This document shows, one piece after another, positions 26,442 to 36,072 of a DNA stretch of 64,000 bases (the first letter of the stretch is position 1; every line of letters starts with the position of its first letter). Source of the DNA: Roseovarius mucosus. Its GTDB lineage: Bacteria; Pseudomonadota; Alphaproteobacteria; Rhodobacterales; Rhodobacteraceae. The notes beneath the pieces were generated by a model, which worked only from the letters and a program-made list of their open reading frames with translations, was not told where the DNA came from and ran no database searches. The position numbers were made by a program, and so were the translations under genes. The DNA is taken from contig NZ_CP020474.1 of assembly GCF_002080415.1 (NCBI RefSeq), positions 3,547,501-3,611,500 on the forward strand. Reading direction: 5' to 3'.

Positions 26442-27749
26442 ATGGCAACCGAAATTCTGATGCCCGCCCTCTCGCCCACGATGGAAGAGGGCACGCTGGC
26501 CAAATGGCTGGTCAAAGAGGGGGATACCGTTTCTGCGGGCGATCTCTTGGCCGAGATTGAAACTGACAAGGCCACGATGGAATTCGAGGCAGTGGAAGAG
26601 GGCGTTGTTGGCAAGATCCTGGTGGCCGAAGGCACCGAAGGGGTCAAGGTCAACACCCCCATCGCGGTGATGCTGGATGAGGGCGAAAGCGCTGCGGATA
26701 TATCCAGTGCCCCGGCCAAGGCCGAGGCTCCGGCAGCCAAACAGGCCGAGGCAACGCCGCAAGCCCAAGCTGCGGCCAAACCTGCCCCCGTCGCGCCGAA
26801 AACGGGCGATGGGGATCGCATTTTCGCCTCGCCGCTTGCGCGTCGCATCGCGGCAGACAAGGGGATTGATCTGGCAGGCATCACCGGTTCGGGCCCGCAT
26901 GGCCGGATCGTCAAGGCGGATGTGGAAGGGGCCAAGGCCGGCGCTGCCCCCGTTGCAAGCGCTGCCGAGGCTCCGGCAAGCAAGGCTGCAACCCCGGCAC
27001 CCGCTGCAGCCCCTTCTGGTCCGTCGTCGGATGCCGTGGTTGCCATGTATCAGGGCCGCGCCTATGAAGAGGTCAAGCTCGACGGCATGCGCAAGACCAT
27101 TGCTGCGCGCCTGACCGAGGCCAAGCAAACCGTGCCGCATTTCTACCTGCGGCGTGAAATCCGCCTTGATGCACTGATGAAATTCCGCGCGGATCTGAAC
27201 AAACAGTTAGAGCCACGGGGCGTCAAGCTGTCGGTCAATGACTTTATCATCAAGGCCTGCGCGCTTGCCCTTCAGGCGGTGCCGGATGCCAATGCCGTCT
27301 GGGCCGGTGACAAGGTGCTGCGCCTGAAACCCTCTGACGTGGCGGTGGCGGTGGCCATTGAAGGTGGGCTCTTTACGCCGGTTCTAAAGGACGCCGAGAT
27401 GAAATCTCTTTCGGCGCTATCGGCAGAGATGAAAGACCTCGCCAAACGCGCCCGTGACCGCAAGTTGGCACCACAGGAATATCAGGGCGGCACCTTTGCG
27501 ATTTCCAACCTTGGCATGTTCGGGATCGAGAATTTCGATGCCGTCATCAACCCGCCGCATGGTGCGATCCTCGCCGTTGGCGCAGGGCTTAAAAAGCCGG
27601 TGGTGGGCAAGGATGGTGAATTGACCGTGGCCACGGTCATGTCGGTGACGCTCTCGGTGGATCACCGCGTGATCGACGGCGCACTTGGTGCGGAGCTTTT
27701 GACGAAAATCGTCGAGAACCTTGAAAATCCGATGGTCATGTTGGCCTAA
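26442..27749 (+). CDS. pdhC: pyruvate dehydrogenase E2, dihydrolipoamide acetyltransferase
   Basis: A 435-residue E2 with a single N-terminal lipoyl domain (lysine in [11 protein letters not shown]). An Ala/Pro-rich linker follows, then the peripheral-subunit-binding domain ([18 protein letters not shown], about residues 125-160), a second linker, and the catalytic domain ending with the acyltransferase motif [13 protein letters not shown] (His and Asp catalytic). It transfers acetyl from lipoamide to CoA and forms the complex core. It starts 13 bases after pdhB and is followed by a hairpin terminator at 27757-27779. Confidence 0.95.
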   Translation: MATEILMPALSPTMEEGTLAKWLVKEGDTVSAGDLLAEIETDKATMEFEAVEEGVVGKILVAEGTEGVKVNTPIAVMLDEGESAADISSAPAKAEAPAAKQAEATPQAQAAAKPAPVAPKTGDGDRIFASPLARRIAADKGIDLAGITGSGPHGRIVKADVEGAKAGAAPVASAAEAPASKAATPAPAAAPSGPSSDAVVAMYQGRAYEEVKLDGMRKTIAARLTEAKQTVPHFYLRREIRLDALMKFRADLNKQLEPRGVKLSVNDFIIKACALALQAVPDANAVWAGDKVLRLKPSDVAVAVAIEGGLFTPVLKDAEMKSLSALSAEMKDLAKRARDRKLAPQEYQGGTFAISNLGMFGIENFDAVINPPHGAILAVGAGLKKPVVGKDGELTVATVMSVTLSVDHRVIDGALGAELLTKIVENLENPMVMLA

Positions 27750-27756
27750 AGATCAG

Positions 27757-27779
27757 CGCCCCGGCTCTTAGTCGGGGCG
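27757..27779 (+). terminator. terminator hairpin after pdhC
   Basis: A seven-base GC stem CGCCCCG/CGGGGCG with a nine-base loop lies directly after the pdhC stop, followed by TTACACTTTG. It also lies at the 3' end of the convergent retropepsin gene, so it could act on both transcripts. Confidence 0.65.
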
Positions 27780-27790
27780 TTACACTTTGT

Positions 27791-28369
27791 TCAGCGGGTC
27801 AGCACAAGACGTCCGCCAGTGATCTCGATGCTGGAAAAGCGTTGCAGATACTCCATCCCCAACAGGGATTGGCCCATTTCGCCCTGATTGACCACGGCCC
27901 GCAGGTTTTCATGCCGCACCGGCCCAACCACAAGGCTTTCAAGACGCACCGGCGCTGTGCGCACCTCGCCATTGGCGGTATAGGCGCGGCCCAGATAGGC
28001 CAAACTCTTGGTATCAAGCCCGATCCGTTCAGCGTCACTCTGGCTGAGCACGATCTGACTGGCCCCAGTATCGACGACAAAGCGCACCGGCACGCCCTCG
28101 ATCTCGACAGTCAGGTAGTAATGCCCGTCCGGCGCGCGCGGCACTTCGATCCGGTCGCCCGCGACGACGCTTTGCATTGGGCGCACCGTCTGGCGAATAT
28201 CCTCCCAGAGGCCCACCGCCGCCAAGGCACCAACAAAGATAAGACCCCAGATCAACGCCTGCTGCGCCAATTTGCCCAAGGACGCGCGGTTCTGAGCCAC
28301 AAACCAAACCAAAAGCACTGATCCAAGGATCATGAGATAGGTCAGTCGGGCGAAATCAAAATCCTGCAT
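27791..28369 (-). CDS. membrane-anchored retropepsin-like aspartic protease
   Basis: A 192-residue protein of the TIGR02281-type single-domain aspartic proteases. Two hydrophobic segments at the N-terminus (about residues 10-25 and 38-54) anchor it. The soluble part carries the active-site triad VVDTGAS (Asp 100) and a second conserved strand LLGMEYLQRFS. One copy of the domain means it must dimerise to be active, as retroviral proteases do. The role and targets of the family in alphaproteobacteria are poorly known. Confidence 0.82.
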   Translation of the reverse strand: MQDFDFARLTYLMILGSVLLVWFVAQNRASLGKLAQQALIWGLIFVGALAAVGLWEDIRQTVRPMQSVVAGDRIEVPRAPDGHYYLTVEIEGVPVRFVVDTGASQIVLSQSDAERIGLDTKSLAYLGRAYTANGEVRTAPVRLESLVVGPVRHENLRAVVNQGEMGQSLLGMEYLQRFSSIEITGGRLVLTR

Positions 28370-28386
28370 GGCCGCTATATAGGCGC

Positions 28387-29013
28387 TCAGCCAGCCAAAC
28401 CAAAGCCGCGCAAGCCATCAAGCACGAATTGTACGGCAAGCGCCGCCAGCAGCATGCCCAAGAGCCGTGTCACCACGTTGATCCCTACCTTGCCAAGGGC
28501 GCGCTCTAAAAGACCAGAGGTCAGAAACATCACGAAAACCAAGGCGATGACCGACAGCATAACACCGATGACCCAGAGCAGCCCCTCTGCCCCCGGCTTT
28601 TGCCCAGCCAATAGGATCACCGTTGCAATCGACCCGGGCCCGGAAATGAGCGGGATCGCGATGGGAAAAATCGACGGATCGTCGCTGTCGTCTTCTTCGG
28701 CCGCGTCGGCCTGTCCCTTGCGCCGCTGTCCGCGCCGTTCAAAAAGCATGTCGAGCGCCGTGAGAAACAGCAGCAAACCACCTGCAATGCGAAAGGCAGG
28801 CATCGAAATGCCGATAAAGCCCAACACCGCCTCGCCGAGCGCAGCAAACAGGATGAGCAACAGCGCAGAGGTGACGCAGGCCCGAATGGCAATCGCGCGC
28901 CGTCGCGCCGTGCTCATCCCTTGGGTCAGCGCCACAAAGAGCGGTGTCATCCCGATAGGATCAATGATCACGAAGAGCGTGACAAAGGCCGTGATGAGAA
29001 ACGCAGTATCCAT
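28387..29013 (-). CDS. MarC family integral membrane protein
   Basis: A 208-residue protein with six hydrophobic segments and typical MarC text: AFVTLFVIIDPIGMTPLFVALTQ-like start, PIAIPLISGPGSIATVILL in the middle, and NVVTRLLGMLLAALAVQFV at the end. The central loop has an acidic stretch between RRGQRRKGQ and SDDPSIFP. MarC proteins were once thought to confer drug resistance; the transported compound is not established. It lies 17 bases before the retropepsin gene and is likely cotranscribed with it. Confidence 0.85.
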   Translation of the reverse strand: MDTAFLITAFVTLFVIIDPIGMTPLFVALTQGMSTARRRAIAIRACVTSALLLILFAALGEAVLGFIGISMPAFRIAGGLLLFLTALDMLFERRGQRRKGQADAAEEDDSDDPSIFPIAIPLISGPGSIATVILLAGQKPGAEGLLWVIGVMLSVIALVFVMFLTSGLLERALGKVGINVVTRLLGMLLAALAVQFVLDGLRGFGLAG

Positions 29014-29109
29014 AAGGGTCTTGCACCATTTTCAGGCTGAAATGCCAAGGGAAAAGTCCCCTGATCCAAAAACCTGAGTGCCCGCAAAGGTAGATGCTCG
29101 TAAGGGCGA

Positions 29110-30957
29110 TCAGCGCTCTGCCGTTTCCAGCCGCTCCAATGCCTCCATCCAGAGGGTCTCAGCCAGAGACAGGCCATCCTCAATCTCGGCGTATTTCTTT
29201 TGCCATTGGGTCAGCCCGTGGATGTCATCGTAGATCGCGGGATCGGCCAATTTCGCGGCGACCTTGCTCTCCATGTCCTGCAGCTTGGCGATACGCTCTT
29301 CGCAGCGTTTCACATCTTGTCGCAGCTTGAGGATCGCATCGCGCGAGGGCTTTTTGACCTTGATTTCCTTGGGTTTTTCACTTGGCTTTTCGGTGTCCGA
29401 GCCGCTGAGCAGCATGGCGCGATAGCTTTCCAGATCACCCTCATAGGGGGCCACAGCACCGTCCCGGACCAGCCACAGGCGATCCGCCACCAGCCCCAGC
29501 AGGTGCATATCATGGCTTACCAGAATGATCGCGCCGGAATAGGCGGTCAGCGCCTCAACAAGGGCCTCACGGCTTTCGATATCGAGGTGGTTGGTCGGTT
29601 CATCGAGAATCAGCATATGCGGCGCATCGAGCGTGGCCAGCATCAGCGATAGCCGCGCCTTTTGCCCGCCCGAAAGCTTGCCGACCAGCGTTTCGGCCTG
29701 TTCGGCCCCGATTCCAAATCCGCCCAAACGCGCCCGCAGTTTCGCGGGTGCCTCTTCCGGGCGCAGGCGGCGGATGTGGTCAATGGGGGTTTCATCAAGG
29801 TGCAATTCCTCGACCTGATGCTGCGCAAAATAGCCGACGCGCAGCTTTGAGGCTTTGTGAATCTGGCCTTCAATTGGGTCAAGTTTGCCTGCCAAGAGCT
29901 TGGAAAGAGTAGATTTCCCTTCACCATTGCGCCCCAAGAGTGCGATCCGGTCATCTTGGTCGATCCGCAGGTTCAACCGCCGCAGCACCGGCACGCCATC
30001 ATACCCAACCGATCCGCTCTCGATCCGCAAGATGGGCGGTGACAACTCTTCGGGCGTGGGAAAGGTAAAGCGTTTGAGTGCTGCCTCTTGCGGTGTTGTG
30101 ATCGGCTTGAGTTTGGCAATCATCTTGAGGCGGGATTGTGCCTGCACGGCCTTGCTCGCCTTGGCGCGGAAGCGGTCGACAAAGCTCTGGAGATGCGCGC
30201 GGCGGGCGTCTTGCTTTTTCGCCTCAGAGGCGGCAGCGGCAAGACGGGCGGCACGGGTTTCGGCGAAAGTCTCGTAACCGCCTTGATAAAGCGTGAGTTT
30301 TTTATCCTCAAGATGCAGGATCGAGCCCACGGCGCGGTTTAAAAGCCCGCGATCATGGCTGATGATGAGCACCGTATGGGGATAGCGCGCGAGGTAGGTT
30401 TCAAGCCACAGCGCGCCTTCAAGGTCGAGATAGTTGGTGGGTTCGTCCAGCAGCAAGAGGTCGGGTTGCGAGAAAAGCACACCTGCCAAGGCCACGCGCA
30501 TCCGCCAGCCGCCAGAGAAGGCGGAGCAGGGCATAAGCTGTTCTTCGTCGGTAAACCCCAGTCCTTTAAGGATGCTCGAGGCGCGCGCCTCGGCGGACCA
30601 AGCGTCGATATCTGCGAGCCGCGTCTGGATTTCGGCGATCCGCGCGCCATCGGTCGAGCGCTCGGATTCTTCCATGAGTTCAGCACGTTCCGTGTCATAG
30701 CTCAGAACGGTGTTGACCAGTGACACCTCGTTTCCGGGCACCTCTTGGGCCACGCCGCCGATGCGCGCGCGCGACGGCAGGCTGATGCTGCCACCTTCCA
30801 GTGCCAATTCGCCCCGGATCAGGCGGAATAGGGTGGTTTTGCCCGTGCCATTGCGGCCCACGATGCCAACCTTGTGGCCATCGGGGATAGAGGCAGAGGC
30901 GCTCTCGATCAGGGTTCGGCCCGCGACCGAATAGGTGATATCATCTATGTGCAACAT
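29110..30957 (-). CDS. ABC-F family ATPase (ribosome-associated type)
   Basis: A 615-residue protein with two ABC ATPase domains and no membrane helices. The first Walker A is GRNGTGKTT at 34-42 and the second is GRNGEGKST near residue 340. Both halves have the Walker B motif [14 protein letters not shown] or [14 protein letters not shown], and an interdomain linker rich in Lys and Arg (residues 235-290). A C-terminal coiled coil is seen around residues 555-610. ABC-F proteins of the Uup/YheS type act on the ribosomal E site rather than as transporters. Confidence 0.88.
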   Translation of the reverse strand: MLHIDDITYSVAGRTLIESASASIPDGHKVGIVGRNGTGKTTLFRLIRGELALEGGSISLPSRARIGGVAQEVPGNEVSLVNTVLSYDTERAELMEESERSTDGARIAEIQTRLADIDAWSAEARASSILKGLGFTDEEQLMPCSAFSGGWRMRVALAGVLFSQPDLLLLDEPTNYLDLEGALWLETYLARYPHTVLIISHDRGLLNRAVGSILHLEDKKLTLYQGGYETFAETRAARLAAAASEAKKQDARRAHLQSFVDRFRAKASKAVQAQSRLKMIAKLKPITTPQEAALKRFTFPTPEELSPPILRIESGSVGYDGVPVLRRLNLRIDQDDRIALLGRNGEGKSTLSKLLAGKLDPIEGQIHKASKLRVGYFAQHQVEELHLDETPIDHIRRLRPEEAPAKLRARLGGFGIGAEQAETLVGKLSGGQKARLSLMLATLDAPHMLILDEPTNHLDIESREALVEALTAYSGAIILVSHDMHLLGLVADRLWLVRDGAVAPYEGDLESYRAMLLSGSDTEKPSEKPKEIKVKKPSRDAILKLRQDVKRCEERIAKLQDMESKVAAKLADPAIYDDIHGLTQWQKKYAEIEDGLSLAETLWMEALERLETAER

Positions 30958-31092
30958 GGCCCCCGCATGCCGTATGTGCGCGCCGCCGTCAATCGCGGCT
31001 TTTCAAGGCGCGGTGTGCATGTTATCGGACCCGCGATCAAACGCGGTCGGGCAAGGGGCCGGGCCGGTGAAACCTATGGAAAAGAGGCTGAA

Positions 31093-31515
31093 ATGGCTGT
31101 TGAACGCACGCTGAGCATTATCAAACCCGACGCGACCAAGCGCAACCTGACCGGCAAGATCAATGCCAAGTTCGAGGATGCAGGTCTGCGCATCGTCGCG
31201 CAGAAGCGCATTCAACTGACACCGGAACAGGCGGGTGTTTTCTATGCCGTGCACAAAGAGCGCCCCTTCTACGGCGAACTGTGCGAATTCATGGCGTCTG
31301 GCCCGGTTGTGGTGCAGGTTCTGGAAGGCGAGGGCGCTGTGGCCAAGAACCGCGAAGTGATGGGCGCAACCAATCCTGCGGATGCTGCAGCGGGCACGAT
31401 CCGTGCGGAATTCGCCGAGTCGGTCGGTGAAAATTCTGTCCACGGTTCGGATGCGGCAGAGACTGCAGCGGTCGAGATCGCCTATTTCTTTTCGGGTCTC
31501 GAACTGGTCGGCTGA
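31093..31515 (+). CDS. ndk: nucleoside diphosphate kinase
   Basis: A 140-residue enzyme starting [17 protein letters not shown] (31093), the usual Ndk length and N-terminus. The catalytic histidine lies in NSVHGSDA near residue 117. It transfers the gamma phosphate between nucleoside triphosphates and diphosphates through a phosphohistidine. It is monocistronic: divergent from the ABC-F gene and followed by a strong terminator at 31536-31570. Confidence 0.96.
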   Translation: MAVERTLSIIKPDATKRNLTGKINAKFEDAGLRIVAQKRIQLTPEQAGVFYAVHKERPFYGELCEFMASGPVVVQVLEGEGAVAKNREVMGATNPADAAAGTIRAEFAESVGENSVHGSDAAETAAVEIAYFFSGLELVG

Positions 31516-31535
31516 TCTTAAGGCGATAGATAAAG

Positions 31536-31570
31536 AAAGGGCCGTATCCTGTTGGGATGCGGCCTTTTTC
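31536..31570 (+). terminator. rho-independent terminator of ndk
   Basis: GGCCGTATCC and GGATGCGGCC form a ten-base stem (one G-T pair) with a short TGTTG loop, followed by TTTTTC and more T-rich sequence, a textbook intrinsic terminator. The remaining stretch 31571-31805 before the alcohol dehydrogenase gene holds nothing recognisable. Confidence 0.88.
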
Positions 31571-31805
31571 TTTTATATACTTGCGTAGTCCTGATAGACT
31601 GGCGCGGCATTTGGTTTGGGCTGCGGTCGCGCAGAGGGTTGCGGGGGCGCGGATTTGGCCCCGGATGTCGGGGGGGTGGCCTGTGGCATTGGACTGCTCC
31701 ATTATGGGGTGGCAAACCTTGAACGGCTTGGCCTTTGATTATCCTTACAGGATCGGTAAGTTTCACGGCGCGGTTAGGGCGCGATTGTGGCGAAACTAAG
31801 GCGAA

Positions 31806-32855
31806 TCAGGCGCTTAGCTGGTCGACCACGGTGACGCCATAGCCCTGAAAGCCGTCCATTGCGATCAAGGCATTGTTAAGTCCCGATAATCCGATGCGTT
31901 GGGTGATCAGGCGTTCAGGGTCGAGATGCCCGGCAGAGATCATGGCGAAGAGGGGGGCGAAGCGGTCAGCCCCCATGCCACGGGTGCCGTGCAACGTGAT
32001 CTGGCGAGAATAGACCAGCTCTAACAGGGGTAATTCGGGTGTGGCGTGGCGGCCAAGGGGCATGCCGATTTGAACGTGACGCCCCATTTTGCGAAGGCTT
32101 TTCAAAGAGTTGTGAAAGGTGTCCGTGATCCCGAGCGCGTCTAGAGAGACATGCGCGCCGCCTTCGGTCAGGTCGCGCACGGCGGCACCGACATCTGGGG
32201 ATTGGCTGGCATCAAGGGTGGCTGTCGCGCCGAGGGATTTGGCGATGCGCAGCGCCTCGGGGTTGACGTCGATGGCCAGAACACGGGCACCGATGGCTGC
32301 GCCGATCATGATGGCCGAGAGACCGACACCACCGCAGCCGTGGACGCTAAGCCATTCACCGGGTTGAGTTTTTGCGCGATCCACGACGGCGCGAAAGGCC
32401 GTGGTGACGCGGCATCCCATGCCAGCGGCGGCGGCATAGCCCATCGTATCGGGCAGGCGCACGAGGTTGAAATCGGCGCGCGGAATGGCGAGACGTTCCG
32501 CAAAGGCCCCCCAGCCGGTAAAGCCGATCACCTGTTGGTGATTGCAGACTGTGGGCTCTCCGCCCCGGCAATCGGGGCAGGTGCCGCACCCCAGAATGAA
32601 CGGGGCCGTGACCCGGTCACCCACGGCGAAGGCCCGACATTCTGGCCCGATTTCAAGGACTTCTCCCGCGAATTCATGCCCCATGACATGCGGCAGGATG
32701 ACATCGGGATCGGCCCCTTTCCACGCGTGATGGTCAGAGCGGCACACACCGCAGGCGCGCACGGCGATGATCGCGCCGTCACGGGGACAGTCGGGATCGG
32801 GCACTTCGGTGATGTCGGTGGGGGTATTGTAGCAGGTCAGGAGGGCTGCGCGCAT
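31806..32855 (-). CDS. zinc-dependent alcohol dehydrogenase family protein
   Basis: A 349-residue MDR-superfamily enzyme. The catalytic zinc ligands are the Cys in VRACGVCRSDHHAW and the His-Glu pair in VMGHEFAGEV. The structural zinc is bound by CGTCPDCRGGEPTVC (four Cys). The NAD(P)-binding motif is SVHGCGGVGLSAIMIG. The class oxidises alcohols or reduces aldehydes; the substrate is unassigned. It lies downstream of the serine-cycle operon, separated by about 150 bases that include a GC hairpin, and may or may not be cotranscribed. Confidence 0.85.
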   Translation of the reverse strand: MRAALLTCYNTPTDITEVPDPDCPRDGAIIAVRACGVCRSDHHAWKGADPDVILPHVMGHEFAGEVLEIGPECRAFAVGDRVTAPFILGCGTCPDCRGGEPTVCNHQQVIGFTGWGAFAERLAIPRADFNLVRLPDTMGYAAAAGMGCRVTTAFRAVVDRAKTQPGEWLSVHGCGGVGLSAIMIGAAIGARVLAIDVNPEALRIAKSLGATATLDASQSPDVGAAVRDLTEGGAHVSLDALGITDTFHNSLKSLRKMGRHVQIGMPLGRHATPELPLLELVYSRQITLHGTRGMGADRFAPLFAMISAGHLDPERLITQRIGLSGLNNALIAMDGFQGYGVTVVDQLSA

Positions 32856-32964
32856 CGGGCACCTGTAGCTGGAATTGTCGGCAGCCTAGGGGCGGGGTTT
32901 GGCGGGTGCAAGCCTGTAAGGTCTGTAAGGTTCTCAAGTCGATTTTGTAAGGTCCGGTAGGGCC

Positions 32965-32991
32965 GGGGCCGCCACAGGGAGAAGCGGCCCC
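32965..32991 (-). terminator. GC hairpin after mtkB
   Basis: An eight-base perfect stem GGGGCCGC/GCGGCCCC with an 11-base loop lies just past the mtkB stop (33005). No T run follows, so it could stabilise the mRNA or attenuate reading into the alcohol dehydrogenase gene rather than end transcription. The nearby GTAAGGT repeats are noted only. Confidence 0.45.
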
Positions 32992-33004
32992 AAGGTCGGG
33001 CGGA

Positions 33005-33889
33005 TCAGGCGACCATCCGCGCGACCACCTCGCCAAAGGAGGAGGGGGTCGGGACGATTGTGACACCCGCCTCGGAGAGGATCTCGACCTTTTCTTGCGC
33101 CGATTCGCCGAAGGCCGACACGATCGCCCCGGCATGGCCCATACGTCGACCTTTGGGGGCCGAGAGACCGGCGATATAGGCCGCCACCGGCTTGGTCATA
33201 TGGTCGCGGATGTAAGCGGCGGCTTCGGCCTCTTGCGGGCCGCCGATTTCGCCGACCATGACCACGGCATCGGTGCCCTCGTCATTCTCGAACAACTCCA
33301 GAATGTCGCGGAAGGAGGAGCCGTTGATCGGATCGCCGCCGATGCCGACGGAGGTGGACACACCGATGCCACGCTCTTTCATCTGGCTGGCGGCCTCGTA
33401 TCCCAAGGTGCCCGACCGCCCGATGATGCCCACCCGGCCCGGTTTGTAGATATGCGGCGGCATGAGGCCGGCAAAGGCCTGACCGGGGGTGATGATGCCC
33501 GCGCAGTTGGGGCCGATGAGGCGCATGCGCTTTTCTGCCTTGTAGCGGCGCATGTAGCGTTTGACCTTGATCATGTCGCTGGCGGGGATGCCATCGGCGA
33601 TGCAGACGCAGGTGGTGATGCCAGCATCCGCCGCTTCCATGATGCTGTCGGCGGCAAAGGGGGGCGGGACGAAGCAGATCACGAGATCGGCACCGGTTTC
33701 TGCCACAGCCCCTTTGACGGTGTTGAAAACGGGCAGGCCGTTATGTTTGGTGCCGCCCTTGCCCGGTGTCACGCCGCCCACGACGTTGGTGCCGTGGTTG
33801 ATCATGTCCTGCGTATGAAAGCTGCCGATGCGGCCGGTGAGGCCGGTCACGAGCACGCGACTGTTCTTGTCGATGATAATGGCCATCAT
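33005..33889 (-). CDS. mtkB: malate--CoA ligase (malate thiokinase) alpha subunit
   Basis: A 294-residue homologue of the succinyl-CoA synthetase alpha subunit. It has the CoA-binding Rossmann N-terminus ([16 protein letters not shown]) and the phosphohistidine segment [14 protein letters not shown] (His near residue 252). Assignment to malate rather than succinate comes from context: it follows mtkA, a malyl-CoA lyase gene and serine-glyoxylate aminotransferase. Together MtkAB make malyl-CoA from malate, ATP and CoA. The stop of mtkA overlaps the ATGATG start. Confusion with SucD is possible in isolation. Confidence 0.85.
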   Translation of the reverse strand: MMAIIIDKNSRVLVTGLTGRIGSFHTQDMINHGTNVVGGVTPGKGGTKHNGLPVFNTVKGAVAETGADLVICFVPPPFAADSIMEAADAGITTCVCIADGIPASDMIKVKRYMRRYKAEKRMRLIGPNCAGIITPGQAFAGLMPPHIYKPGRVGIIGRSGTLGYEAASQMKERGIGVSTSVGIGGDPINGSSFRDILELFENDEGTDAVVMVGEIGGPQEAEAAAYIRDHMTKPVAAYIAGLSAPKGRRMGHAGAIVSAFGESAQEKVEILSEAGVTIVPTPSSFGEVVARMVA

Positions 33890-35076
33890 GCGGCTCCCTT
33901 GACGGTGTTTTTGGTGTCGGACCAGGCGCGGACCACCAGATCAGCGGCTTCGGCCAGTGTTTCGGCGGTCAGGATCGGCAGGCCGCTGTCGGCGATGAGG
34001 CGGCGGCCCTCTTCGACATTGGTGCCCGAGAGGCGCACGACGAGGGGCAGGGTGAGGTTCAATTCGCGCACCGCGCGGATCACGCCCTCGGCGATCCAGT
34101 CGCAGCGGTTGATGCCTGCGAAGATATTGACCAAGATCGCCTCGACGTTGCGGTCGTTGAGTACGGCGTTGAAGGACATCAGCACCCTATCGGGGCTGGC
34201 CCCGCCGCCCACGTCGAGAAAGTTGGCCGGTTCGCCGCCCGCCATCTTGATCATGTCGAGCGTCGCCATGGCGAGACCCGCGCCGTTGACGATACAGCCG
34301 ATTTCGCCGGTCAGACCGATGTAGTTGAGGCCGCGGTCAGAGGCGAAGGTTTCGCGCGAGTCCTCTTGGCTTTTGTCGCGGAGTTCCGAGATTTCGGGGC
34401 GGCGGAAAAGGGCGTTGTCATCAAAGCTGACCTTGGCGTCGAGCGCCATGATCTCGCCCGAGGTGGTGACGACGAGCGGGTTGATTTCCACCATATTGGC
34501 GTCGGTTTCCTCCATCATGCGGTAGCAGCCGATGATGGTCTTGACCGCCTGCGGGATGAGGGCGGCATCAAGGCCCAGGGAAAAGGCAATCTCGCGGGCC
34601 TGAAACGCCTGCATGCCCACGGCTGGATCGACCACGGAGCGGATGATCGATTCGGGCTCTTGCGCGGAAATCTCTTCGATCTCCATGCCGCCTTGGCCTG
34701 AGGCCACGACGACAACGCGCTCTTCCTTGCGGTCCATCACGAAGGCCAGATAGATTTCCTGCGCGATGCTGGTGGCCTCTTCGATATAGAGGCGGCTGAC
34801 GAGTTTCCCTTGGGGGCCGGTCTGATGGGTGACGAGCATGCGCCCGAGCATCCATTGTGCGGCCTCGGAAATCTCGGTCTCGTTTTTGCAGATGCGCACG
34901 CCGCCTGCTTTGCCGCGCGCGCCGGAGTGGATCTGGGCCTTGACCACCCAACGGTCGCCGGACAGTTCCGAGGCGCGGTAGACCGCCTGTTCGGGGCTAT
35001 AGGCGATGCCGCCGCGCGGCACCTGCACGCCAAAGCGTTTCAAGAGTTCCTTGGCTTGGAATTCGTGGATATCCAT
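33886..35076 (-). CDS. mtkA: malate--CoA ligase (malate thiokinase) beta subunit
   Basis: A 396-residue ATP-grasp protein like the SucC beta subunit. It begins [20 protein letters not shown], typical of the family, with the ATP-grasp segment [17 protein letters not shown] and the C-terminal CoA-ligase domain ([45 protein letters not shown]). Gene order with mcl and sga identifies it as the malate thiokinase subunit of the serine cycle. A good GGGAGG site precedes the ATG, and it overlaps mtkB by four bases. Confidence 0.85.
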   Translation of the reverse strand: MDIHEFQAKELLKRFGVQVPRGGIAYSPEQAVYRASELSGDRWVVKAQIHSGARGKAGGVRICKNETEISEAAQWMLGRMLVTHQTGPQGKLVSRLYIEEATSIAQEIYLAFVMDRKEERVVVVASGQGGMEIEEISAQEPESIIRSVVDPAVGMQAFQAREIAFSLGLDAALIPQAVKTIIGCYRMMEETDANMVEINPLVVTTSGEIMALDAKVSFDDNALFRRPEISELRDKSQEDSRETFASDRGLNYIGLTGEIGCIVNGAGLAMATLDMIKMAGGEPANFLDVGGGASPDRVLMSFNAVLNDRNVEAILVNIFAGINRCDWIAEGVIRAVRELNLTLPLVVRLSGTNVEEGRRLIADSGLPILTAETLAEAADLVVRAWSDTKNTVKGAA

Positions 35077-35118
35077 TTGGTAGTCCTCCCTATCGTGGTT
35101 GGCCTTTTTGGTTGGCCC

Positions 35119-36060
35119 TCAGCCTTTGGCGGCGATGGCGTCGGCGACGCTGATGACGTTGTTGGCCATACGCTCGGATGCGGCGTCGATCATCTTGCCA
35201 TCAAGGCTCGCGGCCCCTTTGCCTTGGGCCTCGGCCTTGCGCAGTTCTTCGATGATGCGGCGGGCGCGGGTGACTTCGGCCTCGGGGGGCGAGAAGACAT
35301 CATTGGCGAGCGCGATCTGGCTGGGGTGGATGGCCCATTTCCCCTCGATCCCCAAGGTCGCGGCGCGTTTTGCGCTGAGCGTATAGCCGTCAGGGTCAGA
35401 GAAATCGCCAAACGGGCCGTCGATGGCGCGCAGACCGTAAGCGCGGCAAGCCACTGTCATGCGGCTGAGGGCAAAATGCCACTGGTCACCGGGATAATCG
35501 GGGTTGAGGCCGCCGATGACCACGGTGCGGGCGCGGTTGGAGGCGGCATAATCGGCCACGCCAAAATGCAGCGCCTCGAGCCGTCCGGGGGCCGAGGCGA
35601 TCGCCTCGACATTGGCCATGCCGAGGGCGGTTTCAATCAGCGCCTCAAGGCCGATCTGATGGGTAAAGCCCATCGCCGTCTCGATCTGGCTGACCATGGT
35701 TTCGACGGTGTAGAGATCGGCGGGCACGCCCACCTTGGGGACAAGGATGGTATCAAGGTGCTGACCTGCCTGTTCCACAATCTCGACCACGTCGCGATAC
35801 ATGTAATGGGTATCAAGGCCGTTGATGCGGATCGAAATGGTCTTGCCCTTGGCTTTCCAGTCGATGTCGTTGAGGGCCTGAATGATATTGGCGCGGGCCT
35901 GCACCTTGTCCGGGGGGGCGACGGCATCCTCTAGGTCAAAGAAGATGTAGTCGACATCCGAGTCCGCTGCCTTGTCGATCATCGAGGGGCTGGAGCCGGG
36001 AACGGCGAGTTCCGAGCGTTGCAGGCGTTGCTTTTTCAGCGGGTGAAGCGTGTAGCTCAT
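35119..36060 (-). CDS. mcl: L-malyl-CoA/beta-methylmalyl-CoA lyase
   Basis: A 313-residue CitE-like TIM-barrel lyase. It starts YTLHPLKKQRLQRSELAVPG, as malyl-CoA lyases do. The metal- and substrate-binding acids are in DYIFFDLEDAVAPPDK and in GLEALIETALGMANVEAI, with the CoA-side residues WAIHPSQIALANDVF. It cleaves malyl-CoA to glyoxylate and acetyl-CoA. In Rhodobacteraceae the same enzyme can serve the ethylmalonyl-CoA pathway, so its role may be shared. It lies 12 bases after sga and 42 before mtkA. Confidence 0.88.
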   Translation of the reverse strand: MSYTLHPLKKQRLQRSELAVPGSSPSMIDKAADSDVDYIFFDLEDAVAPPDKVQARANIIQALNDIDWKAKGKTISIRINGLDTHYMYRDVVEIVEQAGQHLDTILVPKVGVPADLYTVETMVSQIETAMGFTHQIGLEALIETALGMANVEAIASAPGRLEALHFGVADYAASNRARTVVIGGLNPDYPGDQWHFALSRMTVACRAYGLRAIDGPFGDFSDPDGYTLSAKRAATLGIEGKWAIHPSQIALANDVFSPPEAEVTRARRIIEELRKAEAQGKGAASLDGKMIDAASERMANNVISVADAIAAKG

Positions 36061-36072
36061 AAAGATGTCCGA

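Noticed and set aside
31557..31799. Possible 80-residue gene between ndk and the alcohol dehydrogenase
   Set aside because: It begins inside the ndk terminator, has no ribosome site, and shows no recognisable family.
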